From Chitinophaga ginsengisegetis (GTDB lineage Bacteria > Bacteroidota > Bacteroidia > Chitinophagales > Chitinophagaceae): a stretch of 64,000 bases of DNA. The stretch is taken from contig NZ_FUZZ01000003.1 in the NCBI RefSeq assembly GCF_900168065.1, forward strand, positions 806,001 through 870,000, read 5' to 3'. The notes beneath the pieces are model-generated. The model made no database searches. It was not told where the DNA came from and saw only the letters and a list, made by a program, of their open reading frames with translations. Positions 40,255 through 49,683 of this stretch are shown piece by piece. Positions within the stretch are counted from its first letter, which is position 1; the number at the start of each line of letters is the position of its first letter. The translations under genes and the position numbers were made by a program.

Positions 40255-42306
40255 TTACCAGATGCGCACCCGCGTGCTATCCGGCCGGTACATACCATCT
40301 CCCGGTTTCACGCTGTATACTTCATAAAACGCGTCCACATCGCTGAAAGGTCCGTTCACCCTGAATTTAGCGGGGGAATGTACATCAGTGAGCACCTGCC
40401 TGGCCAGTGATTCTTTTTTGGTATGTCCGAGCCAGCCCAGGGAGTAACCCATGAAATAACGCTGTGATGGGGTGTATCCGGCGATCTTTTCGTTCTTCTT
40501 ATATTGATCTGTTTTTTTGAAAGCTTCCCATCCGAGAAGGATACCGCCGAGATCCGCGATATTTTCACCAAGTGTAGCTTTACCGTTGATGCGTAAAGTA
40601 TCTACAACTACATAGTTGTTGAACTGCTTCACCATTACGGCCGCGCGCTCGTTGAATTTCTTTTCGTCGTCTTTGGTCCACCAGCTTTTCAGGTTACCGG
40701 CTGCGTCAAACTGACGGCCTTCATCATCAAACCCGTGCGTAATTTCATGACCAATGGTGGAGGCGCCGGCATAGCCGTATACAATGGCATCGTCCAGTTC
40801 TTCGTCGCGCTTACCTGGAACGGTGAAGATACCGGCGGGCAGCACAATTTCGTTGTTGCTGGGGTTGTAGTAAGCGTTGTACGTTTGCGGAGTCATATCC
40901 CATTCGTTACGATCAACCGGTTTACCCAGTTTGTTGATCTGGTAATTTTGCCACCACTGGTGAGCCGCTTCGATATTCTGATGGTACGACTGTTCCTTGA
41001 TATCCATCGCGGTAAAGTCTTTCCACTTATCAGGATAGCCTACTTTTTTAGTGATTTTGGAGAGTTTGTACAATGCTTTTTGCTTGGTGCTGTCGCTCAT
41101 CCAGTCGAGGTGTTCAATGCGTATTTTTAGTTCAGTACGTATTTCCTCTACCAGGTTTTCATATCTTTTTTTAGCGGTAGTATTAAAGAACTCTTTTACA
41201 AACAGTTGGCCCAGGGCCTCTCCCATTGCGCTTTCCTCAGCATCCAGCACTCTTTTCCAGCGCGGTTTCTGCTTGTCCTGTCCTTTGAGCAGGGTGCCAT
41301 AAAACGCGAAGTCGGTGTTGGCGATGGTATCGCTGAGATGCTGAGAGGCGGAGTTGATCAGGTTCCACTTGAGGTAGTCTTTCCAGGTTTGGAGTGGTTG
41401 CGATTTAACGGCGTTGCTCAGGTTGGAATAAAACTCCGGCTGACCAACAATAATGGTATCGGCAAATTTGTTGATACCCTGTTGTTTGATGAACTCATTC
41501 CAGTTGATATTCCCTGCAATTTTATTTAGCTGGGTTACAGCCATTTTATGATAGTTGGCTTCCGGATCGCGGAGTGCTTCCAGCTTGCGGCTGTTTTTAG
41601 CCAGGCTTGTTTCCAGTTGTATGATGCCTGCAGCGGCTTTTTTAGCGGCGGTGCTGTCGTAGCCAACAAATTGAAGCATTTTGGCGACGTGGCCGGGATA
41701 TGCGTTCCGGATGTTGGTGGTACGCGCATCGGTGTTGAAGTAGTAGTCGCGGTTAGGAAGCCCTAAGCCGCCCTGCGCCAGCTGCACAGCAATGACGTCG
41801 CTGTTTTTGGCATCCTGCGCGATGTACAGGCTGCAGAATGCGCCCGTAGTGATGTTCAGTTTGGAGGCTACCTGCACCAGTTGCGGAATGGTGGTAATGG
41901 CATCAATCGCTTTCAGGTCTGCTTCGATGGGCTTTATACCATCCTGGTTGATGCGGACAGAATCCATTCCGCTGGTCCAGAAGGCGGCAATCTTTTTGGA
42001 GATAGGATCGGTCGGATTTTCTACTGCTTTTTCATTGATGATACGCAGGCGTTTGTACAGTTCTTCCTGTACCAGGTTGCCGATACCCCATGAACTGTAT
42101 TCTGCTGGAATAGGGTTGCGTTTTATCCAGCCGCCGTTGGCATAATCAAAAAAATCTTGTGTGGGATTTACGGTGCTGTCTACATTAGCGGCTACTGCGT
42201 CGAGGGTGGAAGAAGCGTTGGCATCGGGTTGTTTCTGCCCCTGGTTACATGCAGTGAAACAGGTAATGGCAGCCAAACCGGTTCCGGTGAGGATAGATTT
42301 TATCAT
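40255..42306 (-). CDS. M13 family metallopeptidase (neprilysin/PepO type), lipoprotein
   Basis: 683 residues. Lipoprotein signal with Cys in ITCFTACNQ. The zinc site is GHEITHGFDDEGR at about residue 520, the third zinc ligand in GENIADLGG, and NAYYNPSNNEIVLPAG precedes them as usual for M13. DFFDYANGGWIKRNPIP near residue 52 is the standard N-terminal landmark. It is probably anchored in the outer membrane or periplasm and degrades peptides. Monocistronic. Confidence 0.95.
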   Translation of the reverse strand: MIKSILTGTGLAAITCFTACNQGQKQPDANASSTLDAVAANVDSTVNPTQDFFDYANGGWIKRNPIPAEYSSWGIGNLVQEELYKRLRIINEKAVENPTDPISKKIAAFWTSGMDSVRINQDGIKPIEADLKAIDAITTIPQLVQVASKLNITTGAFCSLYIAQDAKNSDVIAVQLAQGGLGLPNRDYYFNTDARTTNIRNAYPGHVAKMLQFVGYDSTAAKKAAAGIIQLETSLAKNSRKLEALRDPEANYHKMAVTQLNKIAGNINWNEFIKQQGINKFADTIIVGQPEFYSNLSNAVKSQPLQTWKDYLKWNLINSASQHLSDTIANTDFAFYGTLLKGQDKQKPRWKRVLDAEESAMGEALGQLFVKEFFNTTAKKRYENLVEEIRTELKIRIEHLDWMSDSTKQKALYKLSKITKKVGYPDKWKDFTAMDIKEQSYHQNIEAAHQWWQNYQINKLGKPVDRNEWDMTPQTYNAYYNPSNNEIVLPAGIFTVPGKRDEELDDAIVYGYAGASTIGHEITHGFDDEGRQFDAAGNLKSWWTKDDEKKFNERAAVMVKQFNNYVVVDTLRINGKATLGENIADLGGILLGWEAFKKTDQYKKNEKIAGYTPSQRYFMGYSLGWLGHTKKESLARQVLTDVHSPAKFRVNGPFSDVDAFYEVYSVKPGDGMYRPDSTRVRIW

Positions 42307-42446
42307 AAGCTGTTGAGATTTTGTTACCGGAAGAAAGGTAATTATTTTTTATCACCCTGATTATTAAAATGGGCTTAACGGCAGCAGAAGAATATAAAGT
42401 AAATAATGTATTTTGGTACAAAGTCATTTCCTTACCTGCAACGCTT

Positions 42447-43628
42447 ATGATCAACAATTTAAAGACTGGCCGCATTTTATCTATCGATGCTTTCCGCGGG
42501 ATTACTATTCTTGTCATGATTTTCGTTAACAGTGTGGCGGGTGTGAGCGGTATCCCTTCATGGATGCAGCATGCGCATGGTAATGAAGACAGGATGACAT
42601 TTGTAGATGTTGTGTTCCCTGCTTTCCTGTTTATAGTGGGGATGTCGGTGCCTTTCGCCATCAATAGCCGGCTGGCAAAAGGAGATACCTTCTGGCAGTT
42701 GCAGCGGCATATTGCCTGGCGCACATTGGGTTTGTGGGTGTTGGGTATTTTTATGGTAAATGCCGAAAAAGTGAATGCTGCTGCTACCGGGATGAGTGGC
42801 GCCGCATGGTCGCTTTTATTTTATATATCCGCCATACTGGTATGGAATGTTTATAAGTTCAAAAACGCATGGCTTTCGTGGTGTTTCAAAGGGGTGGGCA
42901 TGATTGGGTTGATTATACTGGCATTGATTTTTCGCGGTGGTGAAGATGGAACGGAGCGGTTAACGCCGGATTGGTGGGGCATCCTGGGACTCATAGGCTG
43001 GGCATACCTGTATGCATGTATTATTTACCAGGTATTTAAAGGGGTGGCTGGCGCTATTATGCTGATGATTGCTGTGTGTATCGGGTATTATATTTTATGC
43101 AAGCAGCCATTCATGGGAGAATGGAGCTGGCTTACTTCACAGGCAGGCCACGCGGCGCATACGGCTATTGTTTTGTCGGGTATGTTGCTGACATTATTTT
43201 ATTTTGATGAAGACCTCGGTCTGAAGGGGAGTAAGCTGGTGTCGCGTGTAACGGGGTACTTTGCTTTACTGTTGATTGCCGGCATGCTGTTAAGACCTGC
43301 CTATAAACTATCCAAGATCCAGGCTACACCCAGCTGGTGCCTGTATAGCAGCGCGATATGCGTGGCCATATTTTCTTTGTTATATTTTCTGATAGATGTA
43401 AAACAGATCAGTAAGTGGACGGCTTTCTTCCGGCCTGCCGGTTCCAATCCTTTGCTTACCTATATACTACCGGATATTGTTTTTTATGGAATGTTGCTTG
43501 CGGGGATCAGCCTGCCGGCTGTATTGGGAGAAGGACTGCCGGGTATTGCCTGGTGCGCTTTTTTTGCAGTAATCATGCTCTTCCTGGTAAAGGGATTAAA
43601 CAAGCTGGGAATTCGTTTGCAACTGTAA
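42447..43628 (+). CDS. DUF5009 / heparan-alpha-glucosaminide acetyltransferase-like membrane protein
   Basis: I place the start at ATG 42,447 because SIDAFRGITILVMIFVN, the family N-terminal signature, follows within about 10 residues. 393 residues with about ten transmembrane helices. TFVDVVFPAFLFIVGMSVPFA and the later NPLLTYILPDIVFYGML are typical of the COG4299/DUF5009 group, related to lysosomal HGSNAT, which moves acetyl groups to glucosamine across membranes. The actual acceptor here is unknown. Confidence 0.8.
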   Translation: MINNLKTGRILSIDAFRGITILVMIFVNSVAGVSGIPSWMQHAHGNEDRMTFVDVVFPAFLFIVGMSVPFAINSRLAKGDTFWQLQRHIAWRTLGLWVLGIFMVNAEKVNAAATGMSGAAWSLLFYISAILVWNVYKFKNAWLSWCFKGVGMIGLIILALIFRGGEDGTERLTPDWWGILGLIGWAYLYACIIYQVFKGVAGAIMLMIAVCIGYYILCKQPFMGEWSWLTSQAGHAAHTAIVLSGMLLTLFYFDEDLGLKGSKLVSRVTGYFALLLIAGMLLRPAYKLSKIQATPSWCLYSSAICVAIFSLLYFLIDVKQISKWTAFFRPAGSNPLLTYILPDIVFYGMLLAGISLPAVLGEGLPGIAWCAFFAVIMLFLVKGLNKLGIRLQL

Positions 43629-43783
43629 CAATCTTACACATTGCTCCGTTATAGCTCTCGTAATGTAGAGAAATATCTACGTGAATTACATCCGTAATGG
43701 AGTATAGCGCGTAAATATGTGTGGCATTTCGTTTGTCCCTTTAATTCCTGGAAACAGATTTTTACATCCACAAAGTTCCCCCC

Positions 43784-44041
43784 ATAAAAAAAATTGCAAT
43801 TGTATTAGCGTCAGCAGGATTGATTTTAGCTATCTTAGCGCAGTATGCCCTAACCAACGACTGGATGTGGTTCAAAGTGTTCCATACCCTGGGTTTTATA
43901 GGCTACATATTGATCATCAGCGGTCTTGCTTGTTTTTTCCTGTGGTTAATTCATCAGTTTTCCCGTGATGAAAAAAACAGGATCAAACGTTACTATCATC
44001 GCCAGCACGATGAAAGCGAAGTGAATACTGCACAACGGTAA
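43784..44041 (+). CDS. Small two-helix membrane protein, start uncertain
   Basis: About 73-85 residues. The frame contains two hydrophobic helices (IAIVLASAGLILAILAQYAL and FHTLGFIGYILIISGLACFFLWLIHQF) and a basic tail (RDEKNRIKRYYHRQHDES). The natural start by comparison with exported proteins (M-K-K-I-A-I-V-L) would be codon 43,784, but this is ATA, not ATG. The first standard start is TTG 43,820, inside the first helix. Either an ATA start is used, or a shorter protein is made. Function unknown. Confidence 0.5.
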   Translation: MKKIAIVLASAGLILAILAQYALTNDWMWFKVFHTLGFIGYILIISGLACFFLWLIHQFSRDEKNRIKRYYHRQHDESEVNTAQR

Positions 44042-44048
44042 TAATGAT

Positions 44049-44300
44049 ATGTCTGACTTCTTCACACTTAAATTTGAATACAAAGGGCATCCGCACATCC
44101 TGGATGTGCAAACCGCTCATCAGCAATTTAAAACGGTTTATAAGGTAGCCATTGAAGAGCATGAAATTACTTTTGAGCCCGATGAAGAAGGCTATGTACG
44201 CGCTGTTTCCAGTAAGCCTATTCACGATCATTTAAACCCGGTAGATGTGGGTTTGTTACATCATGTGGCGGAACTCATTATCCAGCATATTCAGCAGTAA
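44049..44300 (+). CDS. Small conserved-looking protein, function unknown
   Basis: 83 residues from ATG 44,049, 7 bp after the preceding stop, so co-transcribed with it. Acidic, soluble, alternating strands (FFTLKFEYKGHPHILDVQT, VYKVAIEEHEITFEPDEEGYVRAV) and a C-terminal helix (VGLLHHVAELIIQHIQQ). No known motif. It ends 1 bp before the convergent antiporter gene. Confidence 0.7.
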   Translation: MSDFFTLKFEYKGHPHILDVQTAHQQFKTVYKVAIEEHEITFEPDEEGYVRAVSSKPIHDHLNPVDVGLLHHVAELIIQHIQQ

Positions 44301-44301
44301 A

Positions 44302-46194
44302 TTATTCCTCATCAATTTTTTCTCCCCGGATCTCATCACGCAATGATTCAGGATCCCAGCCCTGTCCTTCATCCAGCCATGTTTTTACACGGTCGGATGA
44401 AATGAGCTTTTCCATTTCATCAATACGTTCCTTCATGGAACTGATATATTGCTTTTTATCGTCGCGCAGTGCAGATAAGCCTTTCAGGGTACGTTCGTCC
44501 TGGCGGAAAAACGTCCGTGCGGCACGTTCGCTCCGGTAAGCCCTTCCGCCCAGCATGCGCAGGGCGTCTACGCCAAGGCGCAGGGAAGTGTCTACCGTTT
44601 CGCGGTAAATATGCAGTACGCCGAGGTCCATCAGTTCAAAAGTATCTTCATTATTTTCTGCCCTTACCAGTAGTTGCAGATGCGGAAAATACCGCTGGGC
44701 CATTCTCACTATCTCCAGCGTTTGTTCCGCATGATCGGTAGCAATGATCAGCATTTTGGCGTCCTTAGCGCCTGCGGCAACGAGCAGGTCGTAACGGGAT
44801 GCATCTCCATAATATACTTTAATACCCAGGTTGTGCAGTGCATCTACCCGGTCGGAATCCAGGTCCAACACCGTAGCATGAATGCCATTGGCCCGCAGGA
44901 AACGCCCGGTCATACTGCCAAAGCGGCCAAAGCCTGCAATGATCACCGGATTCTTTTCATTGATCTCATCCGCTTCCCTTTCGGCCTTTATTTCCGACCG
45001 GGTATAATATGGCTGGATCACTTTTTCATACACCAGCATAATCAGCGGGGTGAGCGCCATACTGATGGCTACTACCGCTGTTATCATGGCGGTCATTTCC
45101 TTACTCATCAGCCCTGTTTGGCCGGTGAACGACAGCAACACAAACGCAAACTCACCGATATCCGCGAGGGCAAAGGCAAATAGCAGGTTCTGATCGGTGC
45201 TCAGTTTGAAAATCTTTCCCAGCAACAGTAGTACAATACCTTTCAATGCCATAATACCCACCACTAAACCCATGATCAGCCAGGGCTGCTTCATAATCAG
45301 GTTGAAATCAATAGACGCTCCAACGGCAATAAAAAACAAGCCGAGTAACAATCCCTTAAAAGGTTCAATATCACTTTCCAGCTCATGCCGGTATTCACTG
45401 TTGGCGAGTACTACTCCGCCCAGAAATGCGCCCAGCGCGGAACTGAGGCCCACCAGGTTCATCAGCACCGCAATGCCTACCACCATCAGCAAAGCGGTGG
45501 CGGTAAATAATTCACGTACACGCGTGCGGGCAATGATACGCATCAGCGGCCGCACCAGGTACCTGCCTGCAATGATGATAATGGCTACGGCTCCCAGCAC
45601 TACCAGCGTTTGCGCCCAGCCAGGTAAATTATCCCTTAGGGAAGCATTGTGCGAAGCAGCATCTGCGGCGGCGTTCCCCGCCAGCAAAGGAAATATGGCC
45701 AGCATGGGGATCACGGCAATATCCTGGAACAGTAACACCGAAAAGGCGCTCTGCCCGGCGGAAGTGCCCATCCATCCTTTTTCATTCAGGGTTTGCAACA
45801 CAATAGCGGTAGACGACAGTGAGAGGATCATTCCCAGCGCCAGCGATGTATTCACTGGTTGTCCTACGAGGTAGGCAATGCCCGCAATGGCCGCGGCACT
45901 CAATATCACCTGCAGCCCTCCCAGCCCGAGTATGGAGGAACGCAGCCGCCACAGCAGCGCCGGTTCCAGCTCTATACCTATGAGGAACAGCATCATTACT
46001 ACGCCAAATTCCGCGAAATGCATAATATCTTCTCCCTCCCTTCCTATAAAACCCAGTAAAGAAGGACCAATGATAATACCCGCGATCAGGTAGCCTAAAA
46101 CAGCTCCCAGTCCCATCTTTTTGGCCAGCGGTACAAATACAATGGCCGCAGCCAGGTATACCATCGACTGAAATAGCAAAGAATGTTGATCCAT
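44302..46194 (-). CDS. KefC/KefB-like monovalent cation:proton antiporter (CPA2)
   Basis: 630 residues. Twelve or so helices (residues 5-385) form a Na/H-exchanger fold with GYLIAGIIIGPSLLGF, QDIAVIPMLAIFPLLAG and ALADIGEFAFVLLSF, as in KefB/KefC. A TrkA-N Rossmann domain follows at about 405-525 (VIIAGFGRFGSMTGRFLRANGI, VYYGDASRYDLLVAAGA). It probably effluxes potassium in exchange for protons during electrophile stress. The gene follows its KefF-like partner by 1 bp. Confidence 0.9.
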   Translation of the reverse strand: MDQHSLLFQSMVYLAAAIVFVPLAKKMGLGAVLGYLIAGIIIGPSLLGFIGREGEDIMHFAEFGVVMMLFLIGIELEPALLWRLRSSILGLGGLQVILSAAAIAGIAYLVGQPVNTSLALGMILSLSSTAIVLQTLNEKGWMGTSAGQSAFSVLLFQDIAVIPMLAIFPLLAGNAAADAASHNASLRDNLPGWAQTLVVLGAVAIIIIAGRYLVRPLMRIIARTRVRELFTATALLMVVGIAVLMNLVGLSSALGAFLGGVVLANSEYRHELESDIEPFKGLLLGLFFIAVGASIDFNLIMKQPWLIMGLVVGIMALKGIVLLLLGKIFKLSTDQNLLFAFALADIGEFAFVLLSFTGQTGLMSKEMTAMITAVVAISMALTPLIMLVYEKVIQPYYTRSEIKAEREADEINEKNPVIIAGFGRFGSMTGRFLRANGIHATVLDLDSDRVDALHNLGIKVYYGDASRYDLLVAAGAKDAKMLIIATDHAEQTLEIVRMAQRYFPHLQLLVRAENNEDTFELMDLGVLHIYRETVDTSLRLGVDALRMLGGRAYRSERAARTFFRQDERTLKGLSALRDDKKQYISSMKERIDEMEKLISSDRVKTWLDEGQGWDPESLRDEIRGEKIDEE

Positions 46195-46195
46195 A

Positions 46196-46801
46196 TTATC
46201 TGGTTTGAGCGGGTAGTTGAAGTATTTGAGTCAGATCTTTCAGGCCAGGCAAAGGTGTAAGATCAAATTTATCGTCGCGGAGGCGCTCCAGCACCTGTTT
46301 CAGCCGGGCTGCATCCTCCTGGATATCTGAAGTATCCTGCCGGTGCACGCCGTATATCACATAAGGAGCGGTATAATGCATGTTGCACAATTTGGCGGTT
46401 TGCATAAAAGGCAGCAGAAATTCATGCACGGTATGTCCATGATGGCCATCCGGCTCATAGGAATGTGCAGCGCCTCCCGCTGTAATAATATTGCCGAAAT
46501 ATTTTCCCTGTAAGGCTTTACCGGTATGCCCGTATGCCCAGCCATGTTCCAGCACCAGGTCGAGCCACTGCTTTACAATAGCCGGTGCGCTGTACCAGTA
46601 AAAAGGATGCTGCATAAAAATAATATCGTGCTGCTCCAGCAGCTTTTGCTCACGGGCCACATCCACATCCAGATCGGGGTATTGTTCATACAAGTCATTG
46701 AAAGTAACCCCCGGGATGTTTTTAACCACCCGCAGCAGCTGGGAATGTACCCTGGATTTCTCCAGGGCAGGATGTGCAAAATTTATCAGAACTCTCGCCA
46801 T
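46196..46801 (-). CDS. KefF/MdaB-like NAD(P)H quinone oxidoreductase
   Basis: A 201-residue flavodoxin-fold FMN enzyme of the KefF/KefG type: INFAHPALEKSRVHSQLL at the N-terminus, HDIIFMQHPFYWYSAPAIVKQWLDLVLEHGWAYG, and the GGAAHSYEPDGHHGHTVHEFL loop. KefF proteins reduce quinones and are required activators of KefC. The gene directly precedes the antiporter gene on the same strand, matching the E. coli kefF-kefC order. Confidence 0.9.
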   Translation of the reverse strand: MARVLINFAHPALEKSRVHSQLLRVVKNIPGVTFNDLYEQYPDLDVDVAREQKLLEQHDIIFMQHPFYWYSAPAIVKQWLDLVLEHGWAYGHTGKALQGKYFGNIITAGGAAHSYEPDGHHGHTVHEFLLPFMQTAKLCNMHYTAPYVIYGVHRQDTSDIQEDAARLKQVLERLRDDKFDLTPLPGLKDLTQILQLPAQTR

Positions 46802-46874
46802 TATCGGATTTTCGTATAAAGAAATTTAGGTATTTTGTTTCAAAAGTAGCCCTTCTGTGTTCACAAATTCCCCG

Positions 46875-48725
46875 TCAGCCTTCCGAATATTCCTGCAAAA
46901 GTAACCGGTATTTATTGAGGATACTGGATTTGGAGATAAAGCCCACCAGTTGCTTATCCTGTACCACCGGCAGGTTCCATGCCTGGGCAGCATCAAATTT
47001 TTTGATCACCACGTTAATGTTATCTTTTAAATTAACTACTGCCGGCGGGGCCTGCATCAGTTTCTTTACGGTAATGGTATCGTACAGTTCGGGATTAAAC
47101 ATAACCGGCCGGATCTCGTCCAGCGTAATAATGCCTTCAAACAGTTGTTCATGGCTTACCACGGCAATAATATTCCGGCTGCCTTCTTTCACCAGTTCTA
47201 TGATATCCCGCAGGGTAGCGTCAATGGAAATTGTTTGCACATCTGTTTCCAGGAGGTCTTCCATTTTCAGGAGCAGCAGGATGTTTTTGTCATGGGCATG
47301 CGTAAATACTTTACCGTCTTTTGCCAGTTCCTTGATTTCCGGTGAGATAGGTGAAAACCATTTTGCCATCAGGAAAGAGATGGTAGAAACAATCATCAGC
47401 GGGATGAAAAGATCGTACCCGGAGCTGGATTCGGCAATCAGGAAGATGGCGGTAAGCGGGGCATACATCACGCCGGCCATTACACCAGCCATACCCACAA
47501 TTACCAGGTTGGTAACCGGGATATCAGTGAATCCCATCTGCTGACAAACCATCGCATAAAAAAATCCCAGGAAGCCGCCTGCAAAGAGGGATGGCGCAAA
47601 GTTCCCCCCGTTACCACCGCTTTGTATAGTGACGGATGCAGCCAATGCTTTCAGCAAACACACGCAGCCGGTAAACACCAGTATCATCCAGCTTTGTATG
47701 GGAAGATACCGGAAGAAACTGTTTTGGAGAATAGCTTCGCCGTTGCCGGCAGCCAGCGATTTCACACTGGAGTATCCTTCCCCGAATAAAGGCGGCAGCG
47801 CCACGCAGAGGGCGGATACCAGCACACCGCCCAGGATGGCGCGTTGCAACGCTGTCCAGTTGAGCGAGTGAAAGAAATGTTCTATTTTTTGTGAGATGAC
47901 TACGTAATATCTTGCGTAAAATCCACTGAGTATGCCCAGGGCTATATAATAGGGTACGTTGTGATAGTTAAAAGCAACCCTTGACTCAAAATGAAACAGC
48001 GCTTCTTCCTGTAAAATAATTTTAGAAAGTAAACTACCGCAAACGGCCGCCACAATCAGCGGCATGAAATCAGAAAATACCACGCCGGTAAGTAATATCT
48101 CAAAAGCAAACATCATCCCGGCAATGGGTGCATTGAATGCGGCCGCTATACCGGCAGTAGCGCCGGCAGCCAATAACAGCGTGCGTTCTTTATAACCAAG
48201 TTTATAGGTACGTGCATAATTGGAACCAAGGGCGGCGCCGGTAACAGCGATAGGACTTTCCAATCCGGCGGAGCCACCAAGCCCTACGGTGATGGCACTC
48301 TGCAATATCTGGGAATACATTTTTACAGGAGGGATCAGGCTGGAGTTCCGGGCTATTTCGTGCAGGATAGCTGGTATGCCTTTCCTCGACTGCCCCTTGA
48401 AAAACCAGATGACCATGAGTGTAGTAAGCACAATTCCCAGAAAGGGGAACACTACATAAAAAATAACCTGGGTGCTGAAATGTACTTTATAGGTGATTAC
48501 ATAATGAATATAGTGGACCAGGCTTTTTAAGATGACGCCGGCTAATCCTGCGGAACATCCTACCAGGATACCGGAGAGCAGGAGGAACTGGCTGCGGCTC
48601 ATTTTACTGTGTAACCAATGTAATATGAGCTCATAGCTTTTGGCACTCTTTAAACTGTATTGTTCGAAATCCTTTTTGAATCGAAAAAAGCTATGGTATT
48701 TCCGCAGGCGGTTAAATTGACTCAT
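46875..48725 (-). CDS. ClC-type chloride channel/transporter with CBS pair
   Basis: 616 residues. ClC signatures: GKGIP-like RKGIPAILHE, GGSAGLESPIAVTGAALGS at about residues 148-166 with the gating Glu, and GGNGGNFAPSLFAGGFLG. About 11-18 membrane segments are followed by two CBS domains at about residues 470-600 (METDVQTISIDATLRDIIELV, VKKLMQAPPAVVNLKDNINVVIKKF). Presence of the gating Glu does not by itself decide between channel and H+/Cl- exchange. It lies 73 bp upstream of kefF-like and may belong to the same ion-homeostasis cluster. Confidence 0.92.
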   Translation of the reverse strand: MSQFNRLRKYHSFFRFKKDFEQYSLKSAKSYELILHWLHSKMSRSQFLLLSGILVGCSAGLAGVILKSLVHYIHYVITYKVHFSTQVIFYVVFPFLGIVLTTLMVIWFFKGQSRKGIPAILHEIARNSSLIPPVKMYSQILQSAITVGLGGSAGLESPIAVTGAALGSNYARTYKLGYKERTLLLAAGATAGIAAAFNAPIAGMMFAFEILLTGVVFSDFMPLIVAAVCGSLLSKIILQEEALFHFESRVAFNYHNVPYYIALGILSGFYARYYVVISQKIEHFFHSLNWTALQRAILGGVLVSALCVALPPLFGEGYSSVKSLAAGNGEAILQNSFFRYLPIQSWMILVFTGCVCLLKALAASVTIQSGGNGGNFAPSLFAGGFLGFFYAMVCQQMGFTDIPVTNLVIVGMAGVMAGVMYAPLTAIFLIAESSSGYDLFIPLMIVSTISFLMAKWFSPISPEIKELAKDGKVFTHAHDKNILLLLKMEDLLETDVQTISIDATLRDIIELVKEGSRNIIAVVSHEQLFEGIITLDEIRPVMFNPELYDTITVKKLMQAPPAVVNLKDNINVVIKKFDAAQAWNLPVVQDKQLVGFISKSSILNKYRLLLQEYSEG

Positions 48726-48741
48726 GCGGCAAATTTAAGGA

Positions 48742-49662
48742 TCAAAGCTCAATCAGGGCATAAACTTTATCATTCATATAAGGTCCGCCAGGGCGGCGGG
48801 CCGTGTAGTCCAGGTTAATCCAGTACTCGCCCTTCAGCTCGTGATAGTATATTTCTTTCACGGCGGGTTTCGGAAAAAGCGTGATGATAGCCTGTTTCAT
48901 GATTTCAAACTCCTCTTTGTCGCCGCAATAAAGCTCCGGGTAGGCATGGCCTTTTACCAGTACAATACGGCACCTCGCCCCGATCGATTGCAGACAGGAG
49001 GTCATCAGGATAGAGTGATCGTCGCAGTCGCCGCCCAGGCCATTTTGTATGGTTTCCTGTGCGGTGGCAAAGTATTCATCACGGCGGGAGTCCAGCACAT
49101 ATTTGAACTGGCTGTTGATAAACCGGAACAGGGACAGGAACCGGGTTATTTTTCCGTATTTATAGAAATACTCATCGTAATAATCGAGGGAGTGCTTCAC
49201 GGAGAAGTTGCGGACCACCGAGTCCTGGAAGTTGATCTTTTCCCGCATGCCGCGAACGGTTTTATCGCGGTAGCTTTCTACCCTTCTCGGGTAAAGACTG
49301 AGGATATCCAGCTGCTTGCTGCCTTTGGTGTTGAGGTTTCCCTGCACCATACCTTTATAATCGTTGAGCACATTATAAAAGGTATAGCGGTCACTAAGTT
49401 TGTTAACGACCATTACACTGCATACCAGTAAAAAGATGGGAATGATCAGTGGCCTGAAGATCCAGCGGAGTACATAAACGACTATGAAACTAGCCACTAC
49501 GGCCAATAGCAGATCGATGTGCCAGCCATTTGCCACGAGTGGAGGCGTAAAGCTGTTGATATAGGGTGCCAGCAATAGTAAAGTCAACAGACTCAATGTG
49601 TTGAACAATATATTCTGTACTACGGTATATTTGCTTTCGTCTATGGCCATTATGCTACGCAA
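48742..49662 (-). CDS. Membrane protein with transglutaminase-like cysteine protease domain
   Basis: 306 residues; translation may begin at ATG 49,650 rather than 49,662. The first 100 residues contain about three hydrophobic helices. The C-terminal half has a transglutaminase-like core: ATAQETIQNGLGGDCDDHSILMTSCLQSIGARCRIVLV (catalytic Cys in GGDCDDH), then a His in GHAYPEL and Asp in INLDYTARRPGG. It is likely an envelope cysteine peptidase or peptide-processing protein; substrate unknown. The gene is 16 bp upstream of the ClC gene on the same strand. Confidence 0.8.
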   Translation of the reverse strand: MRSIMAIDESKYTVVQNILFNTLSLLTLLLLAPYINSFTPPLVANGWHIDLLLAVVASFIVVYVLRWIFRPLIIPIFLLVCSVMVVNKLSDRYTFYNVLNDYKGMVQGNLNTKGSKQLDILSLYPRRVESYRDKTVRGMREKINFQDSVVRNFSVKHSLDYYDEYFYKYGKITRFLSLFRFINSQFKYVLDSRRDEYFATAQETIQNGLGGDCDDHSILMTSCLQSIGARCRIVLVKGHAYPELYCGDKEEFEIMKQAIITLFPKPAVKEIYYHELKGEYWINLDYTARRPGGPYMNDKVYALIEL

Positions 49663-49683
49663 TAAAGCAAAATTATGCCATAA

